This document shows positions 9,830-20,059 of a stretch of 64,000 nucleotides of DNA, piece by piece (the stretch's first letter is position 1; each line of letters opens with the position of its first letter). The stretch is from assembly GCA_030998225.1 (NCBI GenBank), contig JAPYXD010000742.1, forward strand, positions 2,418,001-2,482,000. The letters run 5' to 3'. The translations under genes were made by a program, and so were the position numbers. The notes beneath the pieces were generated by a model. The model was not told the DNA's origin. It was given only the letters and a program-made list of their open reading frames with translations, and did no database searches. This stretch comes from Diplolepis rosae. Its lineage: Eukaryota; Arthropoda; Insecta; Hymenoptera; Diplolepididae.

Positions 9830-12350
9830 AGAAAATATTTTTTTTCTTGTTGCCTTTAATAGTCCATAAAAATTTCATTGACTGTCTTTACAGTTTTCCT
9901 GTACGAGTGATGTGTGAGCTCTATCTGCCTAAATTCATAATTTCATATTAATTCTTAGAAATATCCAATCGTTGAATTTTAATTTCTGAAATGATTCATA
10001 GAAATCATACATTTTGCGTACTCAGAATTTTCAGGTACTTTTTCTACTGAATACTTTTGGAAAGTTCTATACTTTTTCCAGGATTGCTGATCTAATTGTA
10101 CAAGAAGGGTACTCCTAGTTTTAAGTAACTTTTGAACGTATCTGAAAGTCAAGCACTCTGTCATGTAAATTTCCCAGTACTTATTTTTTTTATGTAGGTT
10201 TCACGCTGCTGAAGAGAGCGATACTCATAAATAAATTGTGCTAGTATTTTTCCAATATCGAGTATATTTACGAATAAAACGTTAAAAGTAAATAATAACT
10301 AATCAGTAACAAGTAAGTAAGTAAGTAAGTAATATAACTAATCGAACTTCTTCACTAAAATTAAGTTTGCCATGTTTCTTTTGGAAACAAAACCTTCAAA
10401 ATAAATGTTTAAGAAAGAAACTCAGAAAATAAACTTTGAAAATTATGATTCGTCAGTTAAAGTTTTGAAAAAGCATCTTAAAACTGAAATTCGTAAATGA
10501 AGTTCTAAGAATAACATTGTAAAATATTAGGTTTAAAATTTTTAAAATCGAATAATATTTCGAATATAAAAAAACTTCGAACACGTTAAAAAAGAAGTTG
10601 TTTTGAATGAGGTTTTAAAATTGGAATATGAACATTGAAATGCTGATGTATAATTTTTTTAAAACAAAATTCGAAAATTTAATTTACAAAATAATGTTCA
10701 CAATGGAATTTGGAAACTGGAAAATTAGGTATGCGCCTCTCTCCGCGTCCTCTCTGGATTTATTCGACTGTTCCATGGGAACGCAAAAACCACGGGTATA
10801 TCGTGACGTCCGTATTAAGCGCTCTCTCAAGCCCACTGATACTCTGTCAATTGTTCGGTTGCTAGATGGCATCTCTTCTCCTGAGCATTATTTTTCTATT
10901 ACTGCTTCACTTTACGTTTGTAAGGATTAGAGTGATAATATGGCGTGGCGTATGGATGAAACAAAGAATACAAAAACTTTTACAATAAATCATAGAGCGT
11001 TGGTTACGTTACTCAAAACGTTGGTTACGTTAAATGTAGCGATTACTCATGTAAGGCAAGGCTCTTAGGTCGTATTGAGAGTAAAATAATACAATAAACT
11101 GTAAACAACGTAATTATAATTAAATTTTGAGGCTTTACACATACAAACAATTATAATAATAAATACATTGTATCACTAACAAAGTTGTTTTGATAAATGT
11201 ACTACGCGATCGAATAGTTGTAAATATTGTGTAGCGATAACTTTTATGTCATTGAATGGAATATAACCTAATAACTATGAAAAACCTTCGAACAAATTTT
11301 AAATGGTCTCGCGGATCAAGATCAAATAAGGCACAATTTTTCCATTGCAAGTTTTCAACTTATGAGCGCTGGAAATTTTGGAGACAGGTTTGGCATCTAA
11401 AAAAAATGTTTTTTATAATGTGTTATTGGGCTCGTTTATCTCGTCGTTCGAAACTTCTTCGAAGAAAATTACTGATTTGGTCAATGTAAATGCTCTCACA
11501 AAATCACTCGCGTTGTTTATAACACGATCACGAGCTTTCATAAGCTTTCTTACGATAATTTTCACTGTTGTTCCGATCCCATCTACACAACCTTCACCAT
11601 GAGATGTAGCGAAGAAATTTACATTTTTTTATAAAAAGGTAAGATGGACGAAGCAACATATTTAATTTTTAATTGAGAACTGGGTCAATCACTCCGAATT
11701 TTCAAAGACTCTGGAAAACTACACAGCAATTTGTGCAGATAAGGAATGATTGTTTCGTCTGTGTGCTCCAAATTATTTACACTCGAGATTCCCTATAACA
11801 AGATTCCCTGTAACAAGACCTCCCTTTTACGATCAATGAGGCTTTGATGGCCTTTATCACAAATTTATGAGAAAATAATTGGTGAATTATTGAAAAATTA
11901 CTTAATTGTGTAATTTTACAGTATTTGAAATGAAAAATTTATTATTTAACTTTCCCAATCTGGAGTTTTCAATATTTTGGAGTAAAGTCGGTTATCGAAC
12001 ATTAAAATTGCATAAGTTATTTTGGAAATTTTGATATTTCACACATTCCTGTAGATAGGTGACATTCTCCCTTTTTAAAAAATATGTATGAAAATTTTAT
12101 ATAATTACAATTAATCAGTATGTATAATTTTGCGCAGTTTATTATTGTGATCAATACTACATGTGTGATACTATTTTTTGAAACGCATTTTTATAAATGA
12201 AAACCAACAGCAACATTTTAACATTTATATTACTGTTTATTACATTCATCATCAAGTCTTTTCTTTTTTTTCTGGAAATATTCAGAAATACACCTGATAA
12301 GCATAGATATTTTTATTATTATATTATTATATTTTTAGTATTTTTAGTAC
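9830..12350. other. AT-rich region with a (TAAG)n microsatellite, no gene seen
   Basis: A (AAGT)n/(TAAG)n microsatellite lies at about 10310-10332. A less AT-rich segment at 10735-10925 gives short ORFs on both strands but no recognisable domain. The remaining ORFs (11256-11489, 11378-11602, 12197-12388) look like chance. Confidence 0.5.
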
Positions 12351-12354
12351 ATAC

Positions 12355-12782
12355 TGTTACGTCACAAATACGTAAATACTTACTTTGATCGAAGATTCCT
12401 CGTTTTAAGTTAGGATCGAATGATCCTCGCTTAGGGATGAGGATAAGTCAATGAAAAGTACACAATGATTAGTAAAGTAATACAAATTGAATTTATTTAA
12501 ATTAACACTGATATAAACAAAGTTAAAACTTTACAATGATTCAAACAATGGCACAGGGAATAGGTGAAGAATAGGAAGAATTTTCGGTACCTTTGTTGAG
12601 TTGTGAATAGTCCCTTTTTTATGAATGATCCTCACAGGTGTGAGGGAGAGAGAAAGATTCTTCCACTGGTGCGACGAAGACAGCAATAGGTGGTTTTCTC
12701 TCTCTTTTAGTTATTTCCCCAGATTTCTCTCTAGACCTAGCCTATGCCTATAGTACATTCTAATGCGTCGCGGGACGTGACA
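12355..12782 (-). repeat. 3' LTR (internally deleted)
   Basis: It is 428 bp against 694 bp for the other LTR. The missing 266 bp lies exactly between two CAATAGGT octamers present in the full copy (30861-30868 and 31127-31134), and one octamer remains here. This is the signature of a deletion between short direct repeats. Apart from that I see a single A/G difference (near 12522). The deletion removes the 32-bp tandem repeats and the GACGTCACGC segment. A TTTATT (AATAAA on the element strand) lies near 12490. Confidence 0.93.
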
Positions 12783-12793
12783 CCTCCCCCCCT
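12783..12793 (-). other. Polypurine tract for plus-strand priming
   Basis: On the element strand AGGGGGGGAGG directly abuts the LTR beginning TGTCACG. Position and composition are those of a retroelement polypurine tract, which fixes the 12355-12782 LTR as the 3' LTR. Confidence 0.85.
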
Positions 12794-13224
12794 AGTTCGA
12801 GCGCGGGGGTGAAGCATCCGCGATCGAATCTTCGGAAGAAGAATACATTCGTTAATGTTTTTGAAGATACATTGAATTTCTATTTCTGACGTAATAACCA
12901 ACATTCATTTCGGCGTCTCTTTTACAATTTGTATTTTTTGCATTTGACTATTTGATTCCAATATCGATTTTTTTTTTTTTTTTTTTTTTTGTTGTAATAA
13001 AAATTTATATTATATAAATATTATAATTTTTTTTGTTATAAATAATTACATAGTTTTTTTTTTGAAATAGTATGAACTTAACATAAGGTTACATATGATT
13101 TTTTCTTATATAACTACATACATCAATAATTTTTATTTCATATTCGTAAATTATAAATATCATTTAATATAAAATAATAATATATAAAACTGTAATATAA
13201 AACGTAATTTCATAATGTAGATTT
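12794..13224 (-). other. 3' untranslated region of the LTR element
   Basis: AT-rich, with a run of about 22 T at 12969-12990. No ORF or structured motif is supported. It lies between the last accessory gene and the polypurine tract. Confidence 0.5.
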
Positions 13225-13674
13225 TTAAGAATTATTTTTATATTTTCTATTACGTAAAGGGTTGCGGCAGTTATGAGCTAAATGCCCTCTTTGAAAACAC
13301 CTTTCACAAGAGTTGGTCCATTTTGGCAAGGTTTCTTTACTGATTTCATCATTTATTTTGAAAATTCTCGTTTCTGGGATTAAGCTTTTTTCTTTCATTT
13401 CTTCTAAAAATACATATCTTGTGGAAAGCATTTCCAAGAGTTTAGATGCTGCATTTTGCTTTGCAGACTTTTTTTGAGGGGCTGGTTCCCCAATACAAGA
13501 AAAAGTTATTTTATTTTTAAAAATTTCGCAAGTCGCTTGGAACGGTGGCAGTTCTTGGTGTTTTCCAAGCGATTTTACAGTATATGAGGGTTCGGAGAAA
13601 TCATACTCAATGCTTATCTCGTTTAAAACTTGTACAGCAGTGCCTTTCGATAGGTCTCTTGTCTGCAAGGCCAT
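13225..13674 (-). CDS. dsRNA-binding domain plus zinc-knuckle protein (accessory 1)
   Basis: 149 residues from the ATG at 13674. The start is chosen because TTCTTTTGCAG, a splice acceptor, ends 9 nt before it. Residues about 15-88 form a typical dsRNA-binding domain: AVQVLNEISIEYDFSEPSY, a phenylalanine strand (ITFSCIGEPAP) and the C-terminal helix KKSAKQNAASKLLEML with the canonical KKxAKxxAA. Near residue 126 comes a knuckle CERCFQRGHLAHNC (C-x2-C-x4-H-x4-C), then a basic tail. Known single-dsRBD viral proteins such as Drosophila C virus 1A block Dicer-2. An RNAi-suppressor role here is inference; RNA packaging is an alternative. It shares its architecture with the larger protein at 18934-20049. 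Confidence 0.8.
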   Translation of the reverse strand: MALQTRDLSKGTAVQVLNEISIEYDFSEPSYTVKSLGKHQELPPFQATCEIFKNKITFSCIGEPAPQKKSAKQNAASKLLEMLSTRYVFLEEMKEKSLIPETRIFKINDEISKETLPKWTNSCERCFQRGHLAHNCRNPLRNRKYKNNS

Positions 13675-13689
13675 TGTTTTTATCTGCAA

Positions 13690-14036
13690 AAGAATTACCT
13701 ATTTGAGTTGATGATTGAATTTATTGAAATTCTAAAGTTAGTTAGTTTTTTTTTGTAATAATTTTGTGTTTGTTGATATATTCACTTTTCGCGTTTCCTA
13801 ACTCAAAGAGATATTTCATGCAGAGAAAACAGTGGTCTGTTTTTAAGAACATTTTAATTTATTAAGGTTTGTTGTTACATTATGGTGGTTAAGGAAGAAG
13901 TAGTGGTGTATATGAAATATGATTTTAAACAACGAATAAAAAATTAAAAGGGAAAATTTTTTAACAAAAGTTAGTAATAGATATTGTTTATATTTAGAAG
14001 AAAGAATAATAAAAAATATGTTTTGATTCATTATTT
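13690..14036 (-). other. Spacer between accessory genes
   Basis: AT-rich, with only a short hydrophobic low-complexity ORF (13843-14031) that I reject. It ends in the splice acceptor TTTTGCAG at 13684-13686 serving the dsRNA-binding gene. Confidence 0.5.
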
Positions 14037-14468
14037 TTATTCGTCGTTGTTATAAATAATAGTCGATGCTTCGGAATCGACGTCGTTATACAGTGATTCT
14101 TGTTGGTATAAATGAATTACACGTTCGGCACAAGTTACACATAAATCTGCTCTTTGCCGCATGTAAAAAATTTGTGTATTGCAAATGGAGCAGTCGAGGC
14201 TAGATAGTTTTAACGTACAATATAAGTCTTTAGTAACTATGTGGTCTATTCGGACGGGTAATGTTACTTCGGTTTCGAAAAAGCTGAGTTCTGTCATCCA
14301 ACAATCTTCGCAAACAAGTTTTTTTTCGAGAACATTCATGTAAAAATTCTCGACCAGGGTTGTGCAGCAGTATTCTGACCATAATTGATTTTCAAAATAC
14401 GGCTGAACATCCTGCTCGCTTGCTCGAACTTCTTCTGCTTCGATTGTTTCGATTTCTTGGGGCAGCAT
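14037..14468 (-). CDS. Cys-rich small protein, paralogue 1
   Basis: 143 residues, ATG at 14468, preceded 4 nt upstream by the acceptor TTTCCCCAACAG. The N-terminus is acidic, followed by an aromatic segment (YCCTTLVENFYMNV). Paired cysteines appear in the order CEDC, then C-x8-CSIC, then CVTC, with a conserved RQRADLC before the last pair. This suggests two treble-clef or ribbon-type zinc sites. Cysteine spacing, aromatic positions and the R-x-RA-x2-C motif recur in the neighbour at 14608-15015, so the two are duplicates. I know no family for it. There is no signal peptide, so an intracellular role is likely. Confidence 0.65.
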   Translation of the reverse strand: MLPQEIETIEAEEVRASEQDVQPYFENQLWSEYCCTTLVENFYMNVLEKKLVCEDCWMTELSFFETEVTLPVRIDHIVTKDLYCTLKLSSLDCSICNTQIFYMRQRADLCVTCAERVIHLYQQESLYNDVDSEASTIIYNNDE

Positions 14469-14607
14469 TTTTCTGTTGGGGAAATTTACAATATTTAAGG
14501 AATTTGAAATATTTGCAAAATTTAAAATTTTTTAGTATTAAGGATTTTATTAAATTTAACAAAATTTTTCATGCGTGATTACATGCGTGGAAGGTAGATA
14601 CGTATAA

Positions 14608-15015
14608 TCATGCAGGGGTATTTTCTACTAGAACTTCGTTTCCTTGACTAATTTCGAATTTATAATTTAAATATTGTTCGATACATTCTCTACAATCAGC
14701 TGCTCTTTTTCGCGGAGTAATTAATAGTTCTTGACAACCGTAACAATTCATATATATGCATTCCAATTTACAAATGGAATGCCATGATGTAAAAAATTCA
14801 CAGTTATTTTGAGTTTCCTCATCTAATTTCTCGAAACAGAATTGGCAATATCTTTTTGTGGTTTGGTGATTATAATATAAAAACAATGTTGAAGGTTCTA
14901 ATTCGAAGCAATAACTCTGTAATAAGTGCGCGTATGCTATCGGATAGTCTTGCGGACATACACCGTCTACTGGTCCAAGATGGTTAACAATAGGTTCACT
15001 TGGAGTTGGTATCAT
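14608..15015 (-). CDS. Cys-rich small protein, paralogue 2
   Basis: 135 residues, ATG at 15015, with an acceptor (CAATTTGTAG) ending 3 nt before it. The pattern matches the neighbour: YCFELEPSTLFLYY, then CQFC, later CYGC, then RKRAADCRECIEQYL. It differs in having an extra His/Cys-containing central section (SWHSICKLECIYMNC). Divergence from its partner is large although the cysteines are kept, so the duplication is old relative to this insertion. Function unknown; zinc binding is inferred from the CxxC pairs. Confidence 0.65.
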   Translation of the reverse strand: MIPTPSEPIVNHLGPVDGVCPQDYPIAYAHLLQSYCFELEPSTLFLYYNHQTTKRYCQFCFEKLDEETQNNCEFFTSWHSICKLECIYMNCYGCQELLITPRKRAADCRECIEQYLNYKFEISQGNEVLVENTPA

Positions 15016-15021
15016 TTTCTA

Positions 15022-15489
15022 CAAATTGTTAGAATAGATTTATTTTATTAAGGTCTGATAAGGAGATTGAAAAATAACTTTTTGAATATATTTTCTAATC
15101 ATGCAAGGTAAAAGGTTTTGCTAAAAGTATTTTACTTTCCGTCAGAAAAACAACTTTTATATTACATTTTGTTTTTTTTTTTAGTAAGAAACATTAAAGA
15201 CGTGGGTACAAAAACTGTCCTTCTGACGGTATAGGACGTTCATGCACGTGGTTTTGAGGAAGGTAAGGACGGAATGTACCTGTATCTGAAAAAATTTCTA
15301 AGGTGACTTTGAGTCTATATATAAAAAAAAAAGGGTAAAAGGAAGATAGAATAAAGGGATGGTCAAAAGTAGAGTTATGAGTCATATAAAAAAAAGGTTT
15401 CGAAAAGGGATTATTTGGTACAAGGTAACAAAATTGTTCTTAGAAAATTAGTTACGGATTTTCTCTAGTTGCTGGTAAAAAAAAAGAAA
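15022..15489 (+). promoter_or_regulatory. Divergent intergenic region with TATA-like box
   Basis: This 468-bp gap separates the minus-strand Cys-rich gene from the plus-strand spliced gene. A strong TATA-like TATATATAAAAA lies at 15316-15327, about 165 bp before the plus-strand ATG at 15490. A promoter for the antisense gene is the obvious reading, but only position and the TATA word support it. Confidence 0.35.
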
Positions 15490-16818
15490 ATGGAAGGAGG
15501 AATATGGTTAGGAGTTAGAACTTGGATTTTAAGGTTTAGTCTTGTAGATTCTTCTTTCAAGTTTGGAGCATTACGTGCAATTGAAATGGAGGAAATTTTT
15601 GAATTGTTAAGTGAAGTTGATTTTAGTCCCGTAGAGTTTGAGCGTAGTGAAGATATAGACATAGAAAAATTGATTGAGGAAGTTAGAGATGGAAGTGTCG
15701 CGGACAGGAGTGATTATAATAATTTAATTCATGAGTTAGGTTTGATTGAAAATGACATTGAAGTGAGTAATAGAGAAGCAAGAGACAGGAGTGCTATTAT
15801 AAGGGAGTTAGAGAATGTAGGTTTAGAATTTAGACATAAAAGTGGTGTAAGAGTTGAATCCGTAGAGACTGTTAATCGGAATTTAGGTCCAGTCAATGAA
15901 CAAAGAATAGAGATTTTTTGTGGGGGGGTTTTAATAAAATGTCCCTTAGGCTGGAATGAATTTCCAGCTAACGAGAGGGTCACTTTGCTTAATACTCTGA
16001 GGGAGCAACTAGCTTTTCATGGAATAGCTGGTGCTTTCTATTTGAAGAATATTTTTTATGAAGTTGATGAGAAGAATGACCTGAAGATTGTAAGTATTTA
16101 AAACGATAATTATTCTCTAATGTATATATTTGAATATTTCTTAGATATATTTATTATTTTTTATATACAGTTGGATCCGGCCAGAATTCGGTGGATGCCT
16201 GATGGTCGGAGATTGAAGAGGGCGCTGCCAAAGTTGGAGAACAACGTTCTTCAACCTCCTTTGGCATGGTCATCCAATCGTCGTATGAAAATAGAAGATT
16301 GGATAAGGCCATATTATAAAAATCTTAGGAGTCCTTTTGTTTCCGGTGGCATGAGGTGGAAATTACAGGAAGGACGAATCGTACGAGTAAGTGTGAATGA
16401 GAGTGTTAAATTTCAGTAAGACCTAAAATTATCTCAAGATTTGTAATTATTAATTGTATTTGATTTTAGGTAGGAAGTGAGAATTTAAAGTGGACTGGGC
16501 AGGATTCATCAATGTCCATAACTGAAAGGGATCGTATCTTCGAATACAGGGGCAAAAATATAAAGGTGCCCCTGGATTGGATGTACGTTAACCCGAGTAG
16601 GTTGAAGAAAAATAAAGCCCTGCTGAAGCTTATCTTGAAAAATCAAAGGGAGGGGGCTCCATTTATAATAAATGAGCAACGATATCGTCTGGTCAATGAT
16701 GAGATTGTAGAGGTAATATTTTAAAATTCAGTCAATTTTGCTTTTGGGTACCGAGATTAAATAGTATTAATAAGAAATTTTTATTCTTTTTTAGTATTGG
16801 GACAACTGCGAGGAATGA
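15490..16818 (+). CDS. Four-exon antisense gene with three related modules
   Basis: Exons 15490-16089, 16171-16386, 16470-16712 and 16795-16818 join to 360 codons plus a stop. Each intron begins GTAAGT or GTAATA and ends in CAG or TTTTAG, and every junction is phase 0. The start is the ATG at 15490; a later one at 15586 is possible. Exon 1 opens with an acidic, probably coiled region (EDIDIEKLIEEVRDGS). The first three exons each contain a related module: a PLxW box (PLGW, PLAW, PLDW), a basic helix, a GAF/SPF/APF box and a terminal Y/W-x(K/R/E)-L/V strand just before the donor. Exon 4 adds seven residues ending NCEE. It lies antisense to the viral genome, convergent with the envelope ending at 17084. 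I do not recognise the family. Confidence 0.7.
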
Positions 16819-17083
16819 TTTTTAAGATAATTTTGTACATTTAAGTTTCGTGTGATGTTTATTGGTATATTTATTGTTATTTATGTATATTGTAGTAGTA
16901 GTGTTGTATCTTTTGTAAATATTAGTTTATATAATAGTGATAATGTTTCTACGATAGTCATAGTGTGTATATTTGTTTATTTATATAGATTTATGTATGA
17001 CGATTTGTATCGATTTTGTTATTTAATATATATTATATTTTACCCTAATCTCTGTGCAATTTATTTCAATGTGAATTTTCATA

Positions 17084-18874
17084 TTATTCGTAGTCAAAGT
17101 TAAATGTTAAGTCAGTGAGTAAAGGTTTTGTTACTGAGCTTAAAGGAGTTTTTTGTATAAGTTCTATACGTGTTGGCGTTTTGTTTATTTTTCTAGATAT
17201 TTTTTGAATTTTCAATAGTAATAATCCTAAAATTGTAATCATAAGTAAAGTGATAAAGATTAGTGCTAATGTTAATTTATGTGCACTAGAAATAAAAATC
17301 GATGGAATGAATTTTTGAATGTTTGCATATTTTGTAAGGATAAAGACATGGTTTTCGAAGATTGATAATGGCATGTCTTCCTTTTGCTGAAGAAGAAGTG
17401 ATACCTTTTTTAGTAAGTCAGGCTCTTGAATGGAAATATTATATAAAAATGGTGAAATTATAGCAAGGGAAGTAGTTGATTTGCTGACTGGAATTGAATT
17501 ATCCATTATATTCAAATGGTTTTGAAGATGGTAATATGGAGTTGATGAATCTAGATTGCAACCTGATTTTGTTTGCAAAATTCCTATTCCTTGGAGTGTG
17601 ATTATGGTCTTAGAGTTTTTTCGACATGATAAGAAAATTTGTCGGGGGAAAATTGTTGAGTATAGCCATCCATGATGAAATTGCAATGGTGTTAGAAAGG
17701 GATATTCACTAAAACTGATGAATATTTTACACTTGTATGGTTGAGAATTTAGAAACATTGATGTTTCACAAATAGGATTGTTATCGATGTTAGATATAGA
17801 TCTTGGTGGGTGACAAAATGTTTGGAATCCATTTTGATAACATGCATTGAGGAAATTTTCATTTGTTATAAAGTATGATTGGTTATTTGAAGAAATAGCG
17901 AGATAAGAATTTTGAGGTTTTATGTAAATAGAGGAAATTACGTCAGTATTAAAATCGAGATGTATTGGAATTGGATGTGGTTTAAATAATTGAAATTCTT
18001 CAGCAGATGGGATTGGTATAGTCATAATAAAAATCAAGTACTTATCGAATAAGAAGTATTGTATTTTAGAAAATGGAAGGACCATGGAAAAAAGGGATGT
18101 TGAAAGGTGTGGGTCTTCTTTGTTGGATTTGAAGTCTAAGAAGGTATCAGGAAGTAGCATAGGGTGCCATAAATTAGTTGCGGCATGGGTAATAGCTTCT
18201 GTAAGTTGGTCAAGGAGTAAAAGAAAAGATTGAGAAATTTCATGCAGGTCTTTAAGCCAATTTGCTGCTAATATTCGATATAGGTGAATATTTGGATCTT
18301 TTTGAGAATTATGCCATTTTTTGTAGGTCATAATGTTGTCAAGTTTTGAAGAAAGATTTGTAACTTTTTGGAAAAATGGATTAGGAAGTAGAAATAAATT
18401 TTCTTTGGGCCAGTAAAGGGAGGTTTCATTTCTCATTCTTAATTCTAAAAGTACTTTTTGTATCTGTTGCAAGAATGGATCATTAGTGTTAGAAATATTC
18501 GTGATATTACGAGCTTGTCTAGATATAAATGATATTTCTTCAAGAAAATAGTTGATGCGTTGTTCTATAAAATCAAGTTGTGTCTGATGATCGTATAAAT
18601 TACAATTATTGGCAATATTTGAGAGTATGCAATATTCATATAATTTATGTGAGAAATCTATTATTTTGTATTTAAGTACGTCTGGCTGAAAGATATCGAT
18701 ATAAGATATAAAATGATATTTTTCAGAAAAAAGACGAACTTTTGAAATTGGTTCAAAATAAATCCCTGAAGAATGAGAAAATTGTGAGTCTATGAAGTAT
18801 TTTTCTGCTTTGGAGAAGAGGAGTGGAATTAAAATTAAATACACTCTGGATGCTAGTTGATTAAGGAAATTCAT
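17084..18874 (-). CDS. env: F-type envelope glycoprotein (errantivirus-like), envelope 2
   Basis: 596 residues, ATG at 18874, preceded 16 nt upstream by the polypyrimidine acceptor TTTTCTTTTTCAG. A signal peptide is visible (VYLILIPLLFSKAEK). It is followed by SSGIYFEPISKVRLFSEKY, the N-terminal strand typical of gypsy envelopes and baculovirus F-like proteins. The long ectodomain has scattered cysteines and N-glycosylation sites. Near the C-terminus are a transmembrane helix (LTLALIFITLLMITILGLLLL) and a tail of about 40 residues. I do not see a clear basic furin site. The frame is intact. The role would be entry or cell-to-cell transfer. A relic of its start lies at 63232-63410 with the same upstream acceptor. 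Confidence 0.75.
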   Translation of the reverse strand: MNFLNQLASRVYLILIPLLFSKAEKYFIDSQFSHSSGIYFEPISKVRLFSEKYHFISYIDIFQPDVLKYKIIDFSHKLYEYCILSNIANNCNLYDHQTQLDFIEQRINYFLEEISFISRQARNITNISNTNDPFLQQIQKVLLELRMRNETSLYWPKENLFLLPNPFFQKVTNLSSKLDNIMTYKKWHNSQKDPNIHLYRILAANWLKDLHEISQSFLLLLDQLTEAITHAATNLWHPMLLPDTFLDFKSNKEDPHLSTSLFSMVLPFSKIQYFLFDKYLIFIMTIPIPSAEEFQLFKPHPIPIHLDFNTDVISSIYIKPQNSYLAISSNNQSYFITNENFLNACYQNGFQTFCHPPRSISNIDNNPICETSMFLNSQPYKCKIFISFSEYPFLTPLQFHHGWLYSTIFPRQIFLSCRKNSKTIITLQGIGILQTKSGCNLDSSTPYYHLQNHLNIMDNSIPVSKSTTSLAIISPFLYNISIQEPDLLKKVSLLLQQKEDMPLSIFENHVFILTKYANIQKFIPSIFISSAHKLTLALIFITLLMITILGLLLLKIQKISRKINKTPTRIELIQKTPLSSVTKPLLTDLTFNFDYE

Positions 18875-18933
18875 TAGGCTTCTCGGAAGGCTGAAAAAGA
18901 AAAGTAGGATTAATATTGGATAAAATAGGATGT

Positions 18934-20049
18934 TTACATATGGTTGGATTTAGGTCTAGAAGTTTTTTGGAGAAAAGGGGAAAAAAGTCTACTAAATGTT
19001 GAGGAGTTTCTTGGTGGAACTGGAGGGGGAAATTGGGTTGATTTGTCTACTTTAAAAATATTTCGTCTACGGCACTCTTTTGTAGCATGCATTTGAGTGT
19101 TACAAAATCTACAGGAATTTTCCCAAGGTATTAATTTTGGTCTTGGATCGGTTTGAATACTTTGATTTTTGGTTTTTTGCCTTTTTTTATCATCATTATT
19201 ATAAAATTTTTCGTCGCAGAGATCGTATGATCTTATTAGTAGCAATAATAATTTTAAAGCTGCTCTATTTTCTGCTAATTCACTAGTAGGGCCGGCTTGT
19301 ATAACGAAATGTTCATTTATATTAATTTGGTTGGGAGGTCTATATCCGCATTTAAAACATTTTTTAAAGCTTTTCGTAGAGAAAGATGATGCAGTATGAT
19401 TATTATTTGTTTTCATTTTATATGAATTTGTATTGTGTTCACGATTGTTATTTGAAGTAATATGTTTTGTTATTTGGCTACTCGTTGAAGGTTTTGGATC
19501 GTTTATAGATGATTCTTGAATTGTTACATGCAAATGTTCTAGTGAGTTTATCAAACGTAGTTCACATTTCTCGTCTTTATGCGAAAGAGAATTAATAACT
19601 TTTATGGCAGCAAAATCCTTAGCTGTTTTTATTGAGTTTGCTATTCCTATTTGTTTAATGTTATTAATGAAACAAATTGCTATGTATGTTGAGTCTTTTG
19701 ATGAGGTTTTTATTCGTAATACTGTATATTTTGGATACTCAAATTTATTTTCAGTGCAAATTTCGTTTAATTTTTTGCAATTTTTACTAATAGAGTTTGG
19801 TTGGACGTTTTGATTTGTTTCCTTTGATTCATTAATTAAGGCATTATATAAATTTTGTGCTACCTTTTGCTTTACATTTTCTTTATCTTTGCCACTATTC
19901 ATTATTATAAAATTTTGATATTGTAAATTAACGTGAAATAGACATTCATTATTATTGGTTTGTTCAATGAGTATCTCATAAATTAGGGGTGGATCTCCTC
20001 TTTGTTGAATAATTTTGTTTAGTAAGGTTGTAAAAGGAACATGCGACAT
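18934..20049 (-). CDS. Multi-dsRBD plus zinc-knuckle protein (accessory 2)
   Basis: 371 residues, ATG at 20049, one base after the acceptor CTAACATCTTCAG. Residues about 5-75 (FTTLLNKIIQQRGDPPLIYE, then a C-terminal helix QKVAQNLYNAL) and about 93-160 (KFEYPKYTVLRIK, then AKDFAAIKVINSL) read as two diverged dsRNA-binding folds. A partial third follows about residues 235-290 (GPTSELAENRAALKLLLLLI). After that comes a knuckle CRFCNTQMHATKEC (C-x2-C-x4-H-x4-C), then a Pro-rich tail. The first two domains lack the strong KKxAK helix, so they are weaker calls than in the 13225-13674 protein. A relic of this gene lies at 62885-63120. dsRNA binding, and by extension RNAi suppression, is inferred. 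Confidence 0.7.
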   Translation of the reverse strand: MSHVPFTTLLNKIIQQRGDPPLIYEILIEQTNNNECLFHVNLQYQNFIIMNSGKDKENVKQKVAQNLYNALINESKETNQNVQPNSISKNCKKLNEICTENKFEYPKYTVLRIKTSSKDSTYIAICFINNIKQIGIANSIKTAKDFAAIKVINSLSHKDEKCELRLINSLEHLHVTIQESSINDPKPSTSSQITKHITSNNNREHNTNSYKMKTNNNHTASSFSTKSFKKCFKCGYRPPNQININEHFVIQAGPTSELAENRAALKLLLLLIRSYDLCDEKFYNNDDKKRQKTKNQSIQTDPRPKLIPWENSCRFCNTQMHATKECRRRNIFKVDKSTQFPPPVPPRNSSTFSRLFSPFLQKTSRPKSNHM

Positions 20050-20059
20050 TCTGAAGATG

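Noticed and set aside
10628..10930. ORF pair around 10628-10930 on both strands
   Set aside because: No recognisable domain; one less AT-rich patch gives both.
12969..12990. Poly(T) run as a LINE tail
   Set aside because: It lies within the LTR element, no LINE sequence adjoins it, and there is no target duplication. Probably a simple A/T tract in the 3' untranslated region.
15469..15489. Upstream TTG start for the antisense gene
   Set aside because: A eukaryotic gene is expected to use the ATG at 15490; the upstream codons are an A-run.
16852..17103. Hydrophobic plus-strand ORF after the antisense gene
   Set aside because: AT-rich, with repetitive Tyr/Val/Ile codons, and it ends in the reverse of the envelope coding sequence. 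No evidence of function.
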